Below are positions 36,516 to 45,403 of a stretch of 64,000 bases of DNA, piece by piece. Position 1 is the stretch's first letter. Each line of letters opens with the position of its first letter. The notes beneath the pieces are model-generated. The model made no database searches, was not told where the DNA came from, and worked only from the letters and a program-made list of their open reading frames with translations. Origin of the DNA: Saccharofermentans sp. (GTDB lineage: Bacteria; Bacillota; Clostridia; Saccharofermentanales; Saccharofermentanaceae); the NCBI GenBank assembly GCA_024403795.1, contig JAKSRD010000005.1:1-64000 (forward strand). Reading direction: 5' to 3'. The position numbers were made by a program, and so were the translations under genes.

Positions 36516-36627
36516 AAAGTATTTCCTCCTATTTAGGTTATTGGTTCAACAGTTTCCTGAAGAACGTGACCTCGGCTGATCTCAAGGCTTGGCGTTCCCC
36601 GAGAGGCCGATTAAGCCACAAACGTTT

Positions 36628-36945
36628 TTATTTGATCTTTACTTCAATAGAAACGCCTGCAGGCATGTCAAGCTTGCCAATGTCGTCCATCGTCTGAGAA
36701 GACGGTGTGTAGACGTCGATGATTCTCTTGTGTGTTCTCTGCTCGAACTGTTCACGAGAATCCTTGTTTACGTGAGGTGAACGAAGAATCGTGATTACCT
36801 CTTTCTCTGTAGGGAGCGGGATAGGACCGGAGAAGCTTGCATCGTCACGAGCAAGTGCATCTACGATGAGCTTTGCGCTCTCGTCGAGAATCTTGTGATC
36901 ATAAGCCTTGAGCTTAATTCTGACCATTGTTGTCTTTGCTGCCAT
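36628..36945 (-). CDS. rpsJ: 30S ribosomal protein S10
   Basis: A 105-residue S10 beginning [20 protein letters not shown], with the conserved [21 protein letters not shown]. First gene of the operon and known elsewhere also as the NusE antitermination factor. It is read from a promoter 320 bp upstream through a structured leader. Confidence 0.97.
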   Translation of the reverse strand: MAAKTTMVRIKLKAYDHKILDESAKLIVDALARDDASFSGPIPLPTEKEVITILRSPHVNKDSREQFEQRTHKRIIDVYTPSSQTMDDIGKLDMPAGVSIEVKIK

Positions 36946-37019
36946 TGTTGTGGCCTCCTTATAAAAGCTGTATTTTTATCTCAACCCTGTCGGGAGTGTC
37001 TTAGCTTTCCATTCAAAAA

Positions 37020-37258
37020 CCCAGACTATCCAGTTACCACCTTAAGGCGGCACTTTGGTTCTCTGGGCAGTAAATACTGCTTAGAACTCTCAGACTTATC
37101 GGTCTTGAGACGGCAGAAGATCGCATCTCTGCCTTCGGCTCCTTCGAAGTTCCCCACCTCGCGATTCGCGCAGCCGGCGCCTCACCTCGTGGCAATCTCC
37201 GTTATCAAAGCCTTATCACTCGCATTTCAGGGCAGAATACACCCCAAATAGGCGCGTG
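37020..37258 (-). ncRNA. Structured leader of the S10 operon with candidate terminator and antiterminator (family not recognised)
   Basis: On the minus strand the leader RNA starts near 37258. At 37020-37067 CCCAGA pairs with TCTGGG around an inner CCGCC/GGTGG stem, followed by UUUUU, which is a good intrinsic terminator. At 37058-37087 GUUCU/AGAAC and GCAGU/ACUGC form a second hairpin that would consume the CCCAGA arm, so the two are mutually exclusive. Further upstream, CGGCU/AGCCG encloses two small hairpins (CGCG/CGCG and CUUCGAAG), and GGCAGA/UCUGCC forms another. This is the layout of an attenuation-type regulatory RNA. It shares short words with lysine and glycine riboswitches but lacks their other conserved parts, so the ligand, protein or small molecule, is unknown. 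Confidence 0.6.
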
Positions 37259-37266
37259 CAAACGGT

Positions 37267-37295
37267 ATTGTACTATCATGAATTGAGATTTGCAA
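37267..37295 (-). promoter_or_regulatory. S10 operon promoter
   Basis: Minus strand: TTGCAA (37290-37295), 17-bp spacer and TACAAT (37267-37272). Transcription would begin near 37258, giving a leader of about 313 nt before rpsJ. It lies between hslO and the operon. Confidence 0.8.
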
Positions 37296-37333
37296 GCACT
37301 TTTTTTCAGAATATCCGCGAATGTTATTCGTTC

Positions 37334-38239
37334 TTAATCTTTTTTGAGTTCATCAGCCTCAAAAACGTACTTGCTGTTACAAAATCTGCATACAGTCTCA
37401 ACGGGTTTGCCCTCTTTTGTGATCTCTTCAAGATCGCTCTTTCCGAGTGCGGCAAGGCCTGCAAACATTCTTTCTCTGCTGCAGTTGCATTTGAATTCCA
37501 CTTCCTGTCCGTCCAGATACTTGAGATCCGGATCGCCGACAAACAGATCAATGATCTGCGCCGGAGTAAAGCCTTCCTTGAACAGATATGAGATCTCCGG
37601 GAATCCCGCAGCTCTCTTCTCGAGATAGTCTATCTCTTCTTCTCCTGCACCGGGAAGAAGCTGAACCATAAGTCCTCCGGCTTCACTGACTGCTCCGCCT
37701 TCAAGGAGAACACCGAGTGATACGATCGACTTGGTCTGTTCTGATTTTGCCAGATAATAGGCGAGATCTTCCGCGATCTCTCCGGATACCAGCTCCGATA
37801 CTCCGACGTAAGGCTCCTTAAGTCCGATGTCTCTTACTACCGTCAGGCTTCCCTCACCGACGGCCGCACCGACATTGATCTTGCCGGGCTTATGGTATTC
37901 GGTGGGAATGATCGGTTCGACGGGATATGCTCTTACTTTGAATCCGTAATCGGTAACACAGGTCATTCCTTCCAAAGGTCCGTTGCCTCTGATGATCGTC
38001 GTCTGTGAATCCGTCTCATTCTTCATGGATTCGGAGATCAACAACGAACCCGTCATGAAGCGTCCCAAAGCTGCCGTTGCAGCGGGCGTCATCTGATGCA
38101 TTCCTCTTGCAGTCTCGCATACTGTTCTCGTGCTTACACAAAGACATTTAATGCGTCCGTTCAAGCCTTCGGCGCGGACAATATGGTCTTTTCTTAAGTC
38201 TTCGGGAGCACCCGGAACAAAATATGCTTTATCAGACAT
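37334..38239 (-). CDS. hslO: Redox-regulated chaperone Hsp33
   Basis: A 301-residue cytoplasmic holdase that is switched on by oxidation. The C-terminal zinc-binding redox switch is present as CNC (FKCNCSRER) and CRFC near the end, giving the CxC...CxxC arrangement. The N-terminal domain shows EGLNGRIKCLCVSTR, and GLMVQLLPGAGEEE is a family segment. It is the last gene of the ftsEX operon, 20 bp after the methyltransferase gene. No convincing terminator was seen before the S10 promoter. Confidence 0.95.
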   Translation of the reverse strand: MSDKAYFVPGAPEDLRKDHIVRAEGLNGRIKCLCVSTRTVCETARGMHQMTPAATAALGRFMTGSLLISESMKNETDSQTTIIRGNGPLEGMTCVTDYGFKVRAYPVEPIIPTEYHKPGKINVGAAVGEGSLTVVRDIGLKEPYVGVSELVSGEIAEDLAYYLAKSEQTKSIVSLGVLLEGGAVSEAGGLMVQLLPGAGEEEIDYLEKRAAGFPEISYLFKEGFTPAQIIDLFVGDPDLKYLDGQEVEFKCNCSRERMFAGLAALGKSDLEEITKEGKPVETVCRFCNSKYVFEADELKKD

Positions 38240-38259
38240 GGTTCTTTCCTATATATATA

Positions 38260-39003
38260 TTATATACCGAATACAAAAAACACGCGTTCATCTGTCTCGG
38301 CAGGTTCTTCTCTGTTCAATTCACCGAATACGGCGAGTTTTTTCAGCCCTGCTTTCTCCGCCATAGCTTCGATCTCTTCCCGTGAATGATATCTGGCAGT
38401 GAGCTCACCGTCATATCTCTCGTAAAGATCTTCGTCGCACAACTCGAAAAGCGTGAGCTCCGCATGATTGATCTTACTCTCTCTGTCGTAATGGTTTACC
38501 CACAAAAGGGTAAAGTCATCGTAGTCCTCATAAAAGACGTTGTCTCCGAGAGTCTCTTCGAAGTGTTTTCTTGTGGTGGTGTCGAAAATAAACACACCGC
38601 CATCTTCAAGAAGACCGGATACTACAGCAAACATTTTCGAGAGCGCATCAACATCGGTAATGTGTCCGACAGTATCCATCGTGGAGATAAAGCATCCGCA
38701 GGAAGGACCTTCAAACTCTGTAATATCTGCACATATCCATGAGACTGTTCCCGTCTCATCACCGGATGAAGCGATCGCGAGCATGTCAGGCGAGAGATCC
38801 ACGCCCATGACATCCATGCCCTTGGAAGCAAGATAATTGGTTACAACTCCCGTACCGCAGCCCAGATCGGTAACATATGGTGATTCAACTTTGCAGAATT
38901 CCGTTATCAATCCATGGATATAAGGACCCCAGGAATCCGCATCGCCGTTCATCTGAAGATCATCATAATGACCGGCGAGGATATCGTAAAAACTGTCTTC
39001 CAT
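38260..39003 (-). CDS. Class I SAM-dependent methyltransferase
   Basis: A 247-residue methyltransferase. The SAM-binding motif I is VTDLGCGTGVVTNYLA, with the motif II acid in VMGVDLSPDML. It belongs to the broad Methyltransf_25/11 group; the substrate cannot be deduced. Only one base separates it from the M23 hydrolase gene upstream, so co-expression with the cell wall genes is certain, but a functional link is not established. Confidence 0.87.
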   Translation of the reverse strand: MEDSFYDILAGHYDDLQMNGDADSWGPYIHGLITEFCKVESPYVTDLGCGTGVVTNYLASKGMDVMGVDLSPDMLAIASSGDETGTVSWICADITEFEGPSCGCFISTMDTVGHITDVDALSKMFAVVSGLLEDGGVFIFDTTTRKHFEETLGDNVFYEDYDDFTLLWVNHYDRESKINHAELTLFELCDEDLYERYDGELTARYHSREEIEAMAEKAGLKKLAVFGELNREEPAETDERVFFVFGI

Positions 39004-39004
39004 A

Positions 39005-40309
39005 TCAGAGATAATCCAGAGGATTCCTGGTGCTTCCGTTTAAACGGACCTCAAAGTGAAGGTGTGCGCCTGTAGATGTGCCGGTGCTGCCTACTTCGCC
39101 GATAGCCTGACCACAGCTGACATACTGACCTTCACTTACGTAAATGTCTCTTGCGTGACCGTAAAGTGTGGTATACCCGTTGCCGTGATCGATGATGCAG
39201 TAATTACCGTATCCGGAACCGCCCTTATTCTGACCTTCAACAGGCTCTGTTACAAAGATGACCGTGCCTGAAGCTGCAGCCATGATCGTGTCTCCGTAAC
39301 CTGCACCGATATCGATACCGGAATGGAATTTTGTCGTTCCGTATACAGGATGGATCCTGCTGCCGTAATAAGATGTGATGTAAGTGCAATATGTAGGCCA
39401 TGAGAACTGTCCGTTTCCGCCGCCGCTGCGACCACCGCCGCCACCGCCGCCGGAATAGCTTCTGTGCTCTTTGTTGTACTGATCCTGAAGATCCTTAACC
39501 TTCTGATCGAGCTTATTTGCTTCAGCTTCGAGCTCATCCTCTTTCTGTTCCCATGAATCGATATCCGTATTGACATCGTCAAGGGTAGCTTCCGTCGTAC
39601 CGATCAATGCTTCCAACTCATCGAGCTGCTTCTGCTTCTCATCGGCGATCGTCTGCATCTCATCAGCATACTCAAGCTTGATCTGAGCCTGAAGCTCTGC
39701 ATCATCCAGAGCGATCTGAAGCGTATCTATTGCCTGCGCATCTGCATCGGCAATAAGTGTGATCAATTCCATATTCGTAAAGAAGCCAGCAATGCTGTCA
39801 GACTCCAAAAGGACTTCGAGAGTAGATTTGTTCTGATATTCGAACATGACCGTGACTCTGTCGGTAAAGAGCTTCTGCTGTGCCTCGAGATTCTCCTGAG
39901 CAGTAATGAACTCATCAAGTGCCTTAGCTTTCTCTGACAATGCTGCCTGAAGCTGCGAGTAGATGATGGCATACTGGGCACGCTGTTCTTCGTTGGCCTT
40001 GTTCAGCTTCTCAAGCTCGCCTGTCAGTTCTGTTCTCCTGTCCTTGAGCTTGTCAACTTTATCAGCAGCCTTATCAGCTTCTGCCTGTGCCGCATCTCTT
40101 TTCTTTTTGGCATTATCGATATCTTCTTTTGTTACGGCATTAACGATTATCGGAACTCCGCCGACTGCCACAACGCTCTTAGACGAGAGCCAGGAACTGG
40201 AAGCCGTTGCAACCAAGCAACTCAACAAGGCAACCGCAAACATCAATACCTTACGGAATGCCTTAGACTTACGTTTTGCTTTCTTCTCAGAAATCTCAGA
40301 ATATTCCAT
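39005..40309 (-). CDS. EnvC/PcsB-like murein hydrolase activator with M23 domain
   Basis: A 434-residue protein. An N-terminal transmembrane or signal segment (about 19-50) is followed by a long coiled coil (about 60-290), a Gly-rich hinge (YSGGGGGGGRSGGGNG) and a C-terminal M23 domain (about 310-434). The M23 motifs look intact: HSGIDIG and HLHF, with YTTLYGHA between them. EnvC in Gram-negatives is degenerate, whereas here the zinc ligands are present, so it may be an active endopeptidase. It lies 4 bp after ftsX, matching the FtsEX-PcsB/EnvC system that gates septal peptidoglycan hydrolysis. Confidence 0.9.
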   Translation of the reverse strand: MEYSEISEKKAKRKSKAFRKVLMFAVALLSCLVATASSSWLSSKSVVAVGGVPIIVNAVTKEDIDNAKKKRDAAQAEADKAADKVDKLKDRRTELTGELEKLNKANEEQRAQYAIIYSQLQAALSEKAKALDEFITAQENLEAQQKLFTDRVTVMFEYQNKSTLEVLLESDSIAGFFTNMELITLIADADAQAIDTLQIALDDAELQAQIKLEYADEMQTIADEKQKQLDELEALIGTTEATLDDVNTDIDSWEQKEDELEAEANKLDQKVKDLQDQYNKEHRSYSGGGGGGGRSGGGNGQFSWPTYCTYITSYYGSRIHPVYGTTKFHSGIDIGAGYGDTIMAAASGTVIFVTEPVEGQNKGGSGYGNYCIIDHGNGYTTLYGHARDIYVSEGQYVSCGQAIGEVGSTGTSTGAHLHFEVRLNGSTRNPLDYL

Positions 40310-40313
40310 ATTA

Positions 40314-41210
40314 TTACACCCTTATGTATCTGCGTACGGAGATGTCACTTCCGACTGCTCCGATGATCAATCCCATAACCACCAGTATTACCAACTCATG
40401 CCACATTATCGATCTGGTCGTGACAAAGGCATAGAAGCTTGTCGGATCGATCGAAGCCATGACCTTATCATACACCGAATGATAAGCAATTACAGTTAAT
40501 GCCCAAGATGCAACTGCACTGAACAATCCTACTATCGCACCCTCGGTAACATACGGCAATCTGATGTAGTTGTTGGTAGCGCCGACAAACTTCATGATCT
40601 CGATCTCGCTTGCTCTGGAATAAACAGAGATCCTTACCATGTTCGAGATAATGAAAAGCGCGATGACAAACAAAATGACAAATGAGACTGCTGTCGTGAT
40701 ATTTACGATCTTGGATGTCTTTGTCAGGAACTGCATTACTTTGCTCTCCTGAGCAACTCTGGACACACCGGTATAAGTTGCGATCTCCGCACAGACCTGA
40801 TCTGCGAGAGAAGGATCTGACAAACGAATACTGAATGTGTAAGGAAGATACATGTTGTAGTCGAAGTCATCGAGAATGGAAGAAGAAGTTCCGAGATTGC
40901 TCTTAAATTCTTCGTAATTCTCTTGGGGAGATGCCATGTTATATTCGATGATGTTCGGATTGGCACTCAACTGCTGCGTGACGATCTGACGCTCTTCCTC
41001 AGAACACTGAAGCTTCATGTAGATCTCGATCGGAGGTCTCTGTGAAAGCTTTGTAACCATCGTTCTCGCATTTGTTGAGAATAGATAGAACGCTCCCATG
41101 ATGATAAGCATCAACATGATCGTCGTAATGGAGGCAATCGTAACCAGCGGATGTCTGATAATTCCGCGGAAGCCTTCTCTTATAGAATTGAAAAAAGCTC
41201 TTCCACCCAT
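40314..41210 (-). CDS. ftsX: Cell division protein FtsX
   Basis: A 298-residue membrane subunit of the FtsEX complex. It has an N-terminal TM helix (ITTIMLMLIIMGAFYLF), an extracytoplasmic loop of about 120 residues that would contact the M23 partner, and three C-terminal TM helices (the first containing VSFVILFVIALFIISNMVR). EIEIMKFVGATNNYIRLPY is the conserved cytoplasmic FtsX segment. Start and ftsE stop share a base. Confidence 0.95.
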   Translation of the reverse strand: MGGRAFFNSIREGFRGIIRHPLVTIASITTIMLMLIIMGAFYLFSTNARTMVTKLSQRPPIEIYMKLQCSEEERQIVTQQLSANPNIIEYNMASPQENYEEFKSNLGTSSSILDDFDYNMYLPYTFSIRLSDPSLADQVCAEIATYTGVSRVAQESKVMQFLTKTSKIVNITTAVSFVILFVIALFIISNMVRISVYSRASEIEIMKFVGATNNYIRLPYVTEGAIVGLFSAVASWALTVIAYHSVYDKVMASIDPTSFYAFVTTRSIMWHELVILVVMGLIIGAVGSDISVRRYIRV

Positions 41211-42547
41211 TATTCTTCATCCTCCGGGAAAATATCAATGTCACTGCCGGGCCTGAAATCAGTCCTTCTGACTTTCTTCTTCTTGTCGAGCTTCTCCTTG
41301 CGCTTAGCTTCCTTAACGGCAGCTTTCTCTTCGCGCTCTTTACGTTTCTGCTCGCGCTTATCGTCAGAAGTCTCCTTGCTCGGGAATACAAATTCGGTAT
41401 CGGAATCAATATCAGGGTCTGCATCCTTAACGGAAGTTCCGGCTTCCACGGGAATAACAGGTGCTGCGGCAACAACCTCATCGCCGAATGAAAAAGCACT
41501 TTCTTCCGGAATGTTGATCTCGATCACTTCAGGTTCGTCCTGTTCAGACTCAGCATCTTCTGCTTCAACCACCTGAGGCGCTTCCGGAAGTACCGCCGCT
41601 TCCGCATCGGTTACATCTTCTTCGGATTGGAATACCTCTTCTTCAGGTATCGGATCAGCAACTGCATTTCCGAAGTCGTCACCGAAGTGTATTCCGCTCT
41701 CAGCAGATATGGTATTAGAATCCTCATAAGCCGGATCATCGTAATTGTCACTGTATGCTTCATCGTCACCAAACGCAACATTGCTCGGTGTGCCGGCATA
41801 ATATGATGTTCTTGATTCGTTAATCTTTTCAACAGGCTCAGCCTCTGTCTGATCGCCTCTATATCCGCTCTGGCGCTCATCTCTTGCGATCAGGCCGCCT
41901 TCGATCTCGATTACTCTCTGCTTCATTCGGTCAACCATCGTACTGTCATGAGTACAAATGATAACTGTTGTCTTATTACCGCGGTTACCGTTGCGGTTGA
42001 TCTCCAGGAGCATTGCCATGATAGCTTCCGATGTCTCGGGGTCAAGGTTACCTGTAGGCTCGTCGGCAACAATAAGGCTCGGATTATTGACCATCGCTCT
42101 GGCAATGGCCACACGCTGCTGCTCACCGCCGGAAAGCTCCTGCGGATAACAATCAGCCTTATCTTTAAGTCCTACAACGGATAAGCAGATCTGAACCGTA
42201 TTCATAAGACTGCGCTTGGGAACACCGATTATCTCGCCTGCAAATGCTACATTCTCGGCTACGGTCTTTGACTCTATCAGACGGAAATCCTGATATATCA
42301 TTCCGATCTTACGGCGCAAGACCGGTACGAGCGCACGGCTCATATGTGATATGTCAAAATTGTCTATTGTTACTTTGCCGGCTGTGGGTCTTTCTTCGCA
42401 AGTAATACACTTAAGAAGGGTAGATTTACCTGATCCCGATTTGCCGATGATAAAAACGAATTCGCCGTCTTCGATCGTGAAGCTGACACCCTTGAGAGCT
42501 TCAACTCCTGACTTATAAGTCTTCTCTACATTAATAAAATCTATCAA
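41210..42547 (-). CDS. ftsE: Cell division ATP-binding protein FtsE with long acidic C-terminal tail
   Basis: A 445-residue ABC ATPase. The core (1 to about 225) is a normal FtsE: Walker [12 protein letters not shown], signature [15 protein letters not shown], Walker [13 protein letters not shown] and H-loop CTHD. Homologues have about 225-230 residues. The additional 220 residues are low-complexity and rich in Asp/Glu/Ala/Pro, then end in a Lys/Arg-rich stretch (about 390-430) and [10 protein letters not shown]. The tail is in one open frame with no internal start signal seen, so it is a true extension. Its role is unknown; it could bind division proteins in the cytoplasm. Confidence 0.92.
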   Translation of the reverse strand: MIDFINVEKTYKSGVEALKGVSFTIEDGEFVFIIGKSGSGKSTLLKCITCEERPTAGKVTIDNFDISHMSRALVPVLRRKIGMIYQDFRLIESKTVAENVAFAGEIIGVPKRSLMNTVQICLSVVGLKDKADCYPQELSGGEQQRVAIARAMVNNPSLIVADEPTGNLDPETSEAIMAMLLEINRNGNRGNKTTVIICTHDSTMVDRMKQRVIEIEGGLIARDERQSGYRGDQTEAEPVEKINESRTSYYAGTPSNVAFGDDEAYSDNYDDPAYEDSNTISAESGIHFGDDFGNAVADPIPEEEVFQSEEDVTDAEAAVLPEAPQVVEAEDAESEQDEPEVIEINIPEESAFSFGDEVVAAAPVIPVEAGTSVKDADPDIDSDTEFVFPSKETSDDKREQKRKEREEKAAVKEAKRKEKLDKKKKVRRTDFRPGSDIDIFPEDEE

Positions 42548-42552
42548 TTTGT

Positions 42553-43659
42553 TTACCTGATCTTGTTGTCGTTGGTGTCATTAAGATAGTCAATGTAGGT
42601 TCTTACCATCGTTGCCATCTTAAAGAGTACCGCGTCATCAAATTTGCGAAGATCAAGGCCTGTCTTGGTCTTAACCTTCTCAAGTCTGTAGACGAGTGTG
42701 TTTCTATGTACAAACAGTTCTCTTGAAGTCTCAGAGCCGTTCAGATCGTTAGCAAAGAAGGTATCGATCGTGGTTCTTGTCTCTTCGTCGAGCTGCTTAA
42801 ACGCCTCATTCGGGAAAACCTCTCTGATGAACATCTCGCAGAGGGGCTTAGGAAGCTGATAGATCAGTCTTCCGAGACCGAGTTTGTCATATCTTGAGAG
42901 ATCGGTCTCGCCGTCGAAGATCTTGCTTACCTTGAGTGCCGTCATGGCATCTGAATAAGACTTACTGATATCCATAAAGGAGCCGACAATTGAACCGACG
43001 GCAACCTTTGCCTTGCAGCCTTCTGAAGTAAGGCATGTCAATACGGATTGTGAAGTCTCTTCAAGGAAGTTATCTCTCGACTCTTCGCTGACCTGAGTCT
43101 CAAGCGCATCAATTATTACGATTGCCGTGGTGTCATCCATTGAGATGACAGTAGCAATATCGGAATCGGTATAAAGATTCTGCAGGATCTCGAATGCCTC
43201 GGCACTCTGTTCTGCTGCGGTTCTTACAACGATTACGAGTCTGGGGTTGTTACAATCGATCTTGTATCCTCTTGCGATCATCGGCACTTCGCTTCTGATC
43301 TCATTATCCAACAGAACATTACGGATAAAGATCGCCTTCTCGGCATCGGTGCCCTTCTCCTTAACGAGAGTCTTCATCCATTCAGCTATGAGCTGAAGTG
43401 AGATCTTGGCATCCGGTTCAGTATTCTCAATATAGAGAATGTACTTAAGCTGTTCGCCTATGAAAACCTTGAGATAAGTTCTGTCTGCAGTGGAAGCGAA
43501 AAGATTATCAGATGAGATGACTGCTCTGAAGGAAGGGTCTGTCTCTTCTTCACCGATATCATTTGTCGCAGCCAATATCTTGCCTGCAGTATCAATGACT
43601 CCGCAATTGGCAGATATGATGGTTTTGACCTGACGCATACATTTCTTTATCTCTTCCAT
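42553..43659 (-). CDS. PucR/CdaR-type transcriptional regulator
   Basis: A 368-residue protein with a C-terminal PucR-type helix-turn-helix (GSETSRELFVHRNTLVYRL, then GLDLRKFDDAVLFKMA). The middle contains the GGDEF-like region seen in CdaR proteins (about 220-280), and the N-terminal part may be a small-molecule sensor domain. Family members respond to sugar diacids, purines or amino acids. It is the first gene of the operon, 5 bp before ftsE, an unusual partner for ftsEX. It may autoregulate the operon. Confidence 0.85.
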   Translation of the reverse strand: MEEIKKCMRQVKTIISANCGVIDTAGKILAATNDIGEEETDPSFRAVISSDNLFASTADRTYLKVFIGEQLKYILYIENTEPDAKISLQLIAEWMKTLVKEKGTDAEKAIFIRNVLLDNEIRSEVPMIARGYKIDCNNPRLVIVVRTAAEQSAEAFEILQNLYTDSDIATVISMDDTTAIVIIDALETQVSEESRDNFLEETSQSVLTCLTSEGCKAKVAVGSIVGSFMDISKSYSDAMTALKVSKIFDGETDLSRYDKLGLGRLIYQLPKPLCEMFIREVFPNEAFKQLDEETRTTIDTFFANDLNGSETSRELFVHRNTLVYRLEKVKTKTGLDLRKFDDAVLFKMATMVRTYIDYLNDTNDNKIR

Positions 43660-43709
43660 GGCTATTACCTCTCAAGAAATCAATAAGAACGCCTAAAACG
43701 CTACATTAA

Positions 43710-43738
43710 ATGATATTATTTTTCGCTTTATGACGCAA
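43710..43738 (-). promoter_or_regulatory. Promoter of the regulator-ftsEX operon
   Basis: Minus strand: TTGCGT (43733-43738), 17-bp spacer and TATCAT (43710-43715), about 50 bp before the regulator start codon. AGAGGT serves as ribosome binding site. Confidence 0.65.
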
Positions 43739-43748
43739 GCATCTAATG

Positions 43749-43777
43749 AAAAAGGGCTGTCTCAGATGAGACAGCCC
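43749..43777 (-). terminator. Terminator of the MsmK-like ATPase gene
   Basis: A perfect 10-bp stem GGGCTGTCTC/GAGACAGCCC with a 4-base loop, followed on the minus strand by UUUUU, 34 bp after the ATPase stop. It is immediately upstream of the ftsEX operon promoter. Confidence 0.9.
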
Positions 43778-43810
43778 AAATAGAGGTTCTTTTAATATTC
43801 CGGAAAAGGA

Positions 43811-44926
43811 TTAGGAAATGATGCTCTGCTCTGTGTCCTTATCGAAGAGGTGAACACGGTTAGCATCAACTGCGAGGTCAACAACCTGACCAACTGCAGA
43901 CTGTGATGTTGTAGGGTCAACGCGGCATGTGAGCGGGAGTGATCCGTTAACTGTGACATAGAGATATGTCTCAGCACCGAGCATTTCTACGACGTCAACG
44001 TCAGCTGTGAATGCTGCCTCAGGGTGATCTGTAACGTATGTAATATCGTCTGTGATCGCCTCAGGTCTTACACCGAAGATAACTTCCTGACCGTCACGAT
44101 CCATGACTTCCTCAACTGCATATCTTGCAGGGAGCTTGATCGTAACGTTCTCGAAAGAAACGAATACGTCAGAACCTTCAACGTTAACAACTGCATTGAT
44201 GAAGTTCATAGGAGGCATTCCGATGAATCCTGCAACGAATGTGTTAACCGGGTTGTCATAGAGCTCCGTAGGAGAGTCAACCTGCTGAATGAAACCATCC
44301 TTCATAACTACGATTCTGGTACCCATGGTCATAGCCTCTGTCTGGTCGTGTGTAACGTAAACGAATGTTGTCTTAAGTCTGTGGTGGAGCTTTGTGATCT
44401 CAACACGCATCTGTACACGGAGCTTAGCGTCGAGGTTTGAGAGAGGCTCATCCATGAGGAAGACCTTAGGGTCACGAACGATAGCACGGCCGAGAGCAAC
44501 TCTCTGACGCTGACCACCGGAAAGAGCCTTAGGCTTTCTGTCAAGCAAGTGCTCGATCTCAAGAATCTTAGCTGCTTCCTGTACACGACGATTGATCTCG
44601 TCCTTAGGCATCTTTCTGAGCTTCAAAGCGAATGCCATGTTGTCACGAACTGACATGTGAGGATAGAGAGCGTAGTTCTGGAATACCATTGCGATGTCTC
44701 TGTCCTTAGGGAGAACGTCGTTTACGCAACGATCATCGATATAAATCTCACCCTCGGAAATGTCCTCAAGACCTGCGAGCATACGGAGTGTTGTTGACTT
44801 ACCGCATCCGGAAGGACCAACGAGGATAACGAATTCCTTATCTGCTACATCAAGGTTGAAATCTGATACAGCGACAACGCCGCCATCATACTTCTTGTAA
44901 ACGTGCTGGAAAGATAAACTTGCCAT
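43811..44926 (-). CDS. Sugar ABC transporter ATP-binding protein (MsmK/UgpC type)
   Basis: A 371-residue ATPase. Walker A is [11 protein letters not shown], the signature [15 protein letters not shown], Walker [15 protein letters not shown] and H-loop VTHDQTEAM. The C-terminal about 130 residues form the TOBE/OB regulatory domain (FGVRPEAI). MsmK-type proteins commonly energise several CUT1 sugar importers whose operons lack an ATPase. It stands alone with its own terminator, so a shared role, including the transporter at 13514-17224, is likely but inferred. The leader has a GC-rich hairpin (GCCCGC/GCGGGC, 44950-44967). Confidence 0.92.
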   Translation of the reverse strand: MASLSFQHVYKKYDGGVVAVSDFNLDVADKEFVILVGPSGCGKSTTLRMLAGLEDISEGEIYIDDRCVNDVLPKDRDIAMVFQNYALYPHMSVRDNMAFALKLRKMPKDEINRRVQEAAKILEIEHLLDRKPKALSGGQRQRVALGRAIVRDPKVFLMDEPLSNLDAKLRVQMRVEITKLHHRLKTTFVYVTHDQTEAMTMGTRIVVMKDGFIQQVDSPTELYDNPVNTFVAGFIGMPPMNFINAVVNVEGSDVFVSFENVTIKLPARYAVEEVMDRDGQEVIFGVRPEAITDDITYVTDHPEAAFTADVDVVEMLGAETYLYVTVNGSLPLTCRVDPTTSQSAVGQVVDLAVDANRVHLFDKDTEQSIIS

Positions 44927-44967
44927 AACTTTCTAACCTCCAAAATTGCGCCCGCCCCATCGCGGGC

Positions 44968-45298
44968 TAGTTAACTACGAGAATGTTATCAAAACGCAAT
45001 TTTGTTTACTATATGACACATTCCCCAAAAAATGATTTGGTATTTTGGCATAGCAAATTACTTGCGTTGTTAAATGTATCAAATAGCTTTGAATTTATTT
45101 GTGTGTGTTGTACAAGAATGACCACAGAGAGCAATAAATTGGGGTATTTTGGTCCTTTTTGTGCATTGTGCAATCTATCTTAAAGAGCTCGAAAACCCCA
45201 TTGTTTTTATTACTTTTCGATTACTAAATCGGTGTATGCGGATCCGAAAATGATTTTTGCGATATTATGCGAGATTATCATCCTCATATAAATATGAT
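44968..45298. other. A/T-rich gap between divergent msmK-like and argC genes
   Basis: About 330 bp between divergently read genes. The promoter of the ATPase gene must lie here; no convincing -35/-10 pair was found. Apart from that I see no gene, repeat or conserved structure. Confidence 0.4.
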
Positions 45299-45316
45299 AA
45301 TTATTTATGCATAATT
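45299..45316 (+). promoter_or_regulatory. Candidate ARG box upstream of argC
   Basis: An 18-bp dyad AATTAT-TTATGC-ATAATT lies just before the argC -35. It is A/T-rich and the size of an ArgR operator. The word TGCATAA recurs 40 bp downstream (45348-45354), overlapping the -10. Together they resemble paired ArgR boxes; the argR gene itself is not in the window. Confidence 0.5.
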
Positions 45317-45319
45317 CTG

Positions 45320-45348
45320 TTGACTTTTGAATATTTATACATTATATT
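45320..45348 (+). promoter_or_regulatory. argC operon promoter
   Basis: Plus strand: TTGACT (45320-45325), 17-bp spacer and TATATT (45343-45348), about 56 bp before the ATG. Confidence 0.75.
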
Positions 45349-45403
45349 GCATAAATCAAACATAAAAGTGGGTATTCTCACCCTTTCAGGAGGTTTTTGG
45401 AAT

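Noticed and set aside
36516..36627. Regulatory RNA between rpsJ and rplC
   Set aside because: Only short, competing G/C pairings were found and no U-tract; not enough for a feature.
37020..37258. Lysine or glycine riboswitch in the S10 leader
   Set aside because: The words GAGGCGC and GCCGAAG recall these classes, but the AGUA loop and the GGAGAGCU closing segment of the lysine class and the tandem core of the glycine class are missing; an S10 operon would also be an odd target.
37020..37258. T-box leader
   Set aside because: The conserved T-box word (AGGGTGGNACCGCG type) and the specifier stem are not present; the downstream genes are ribosomal proteins, not amino acid genes.
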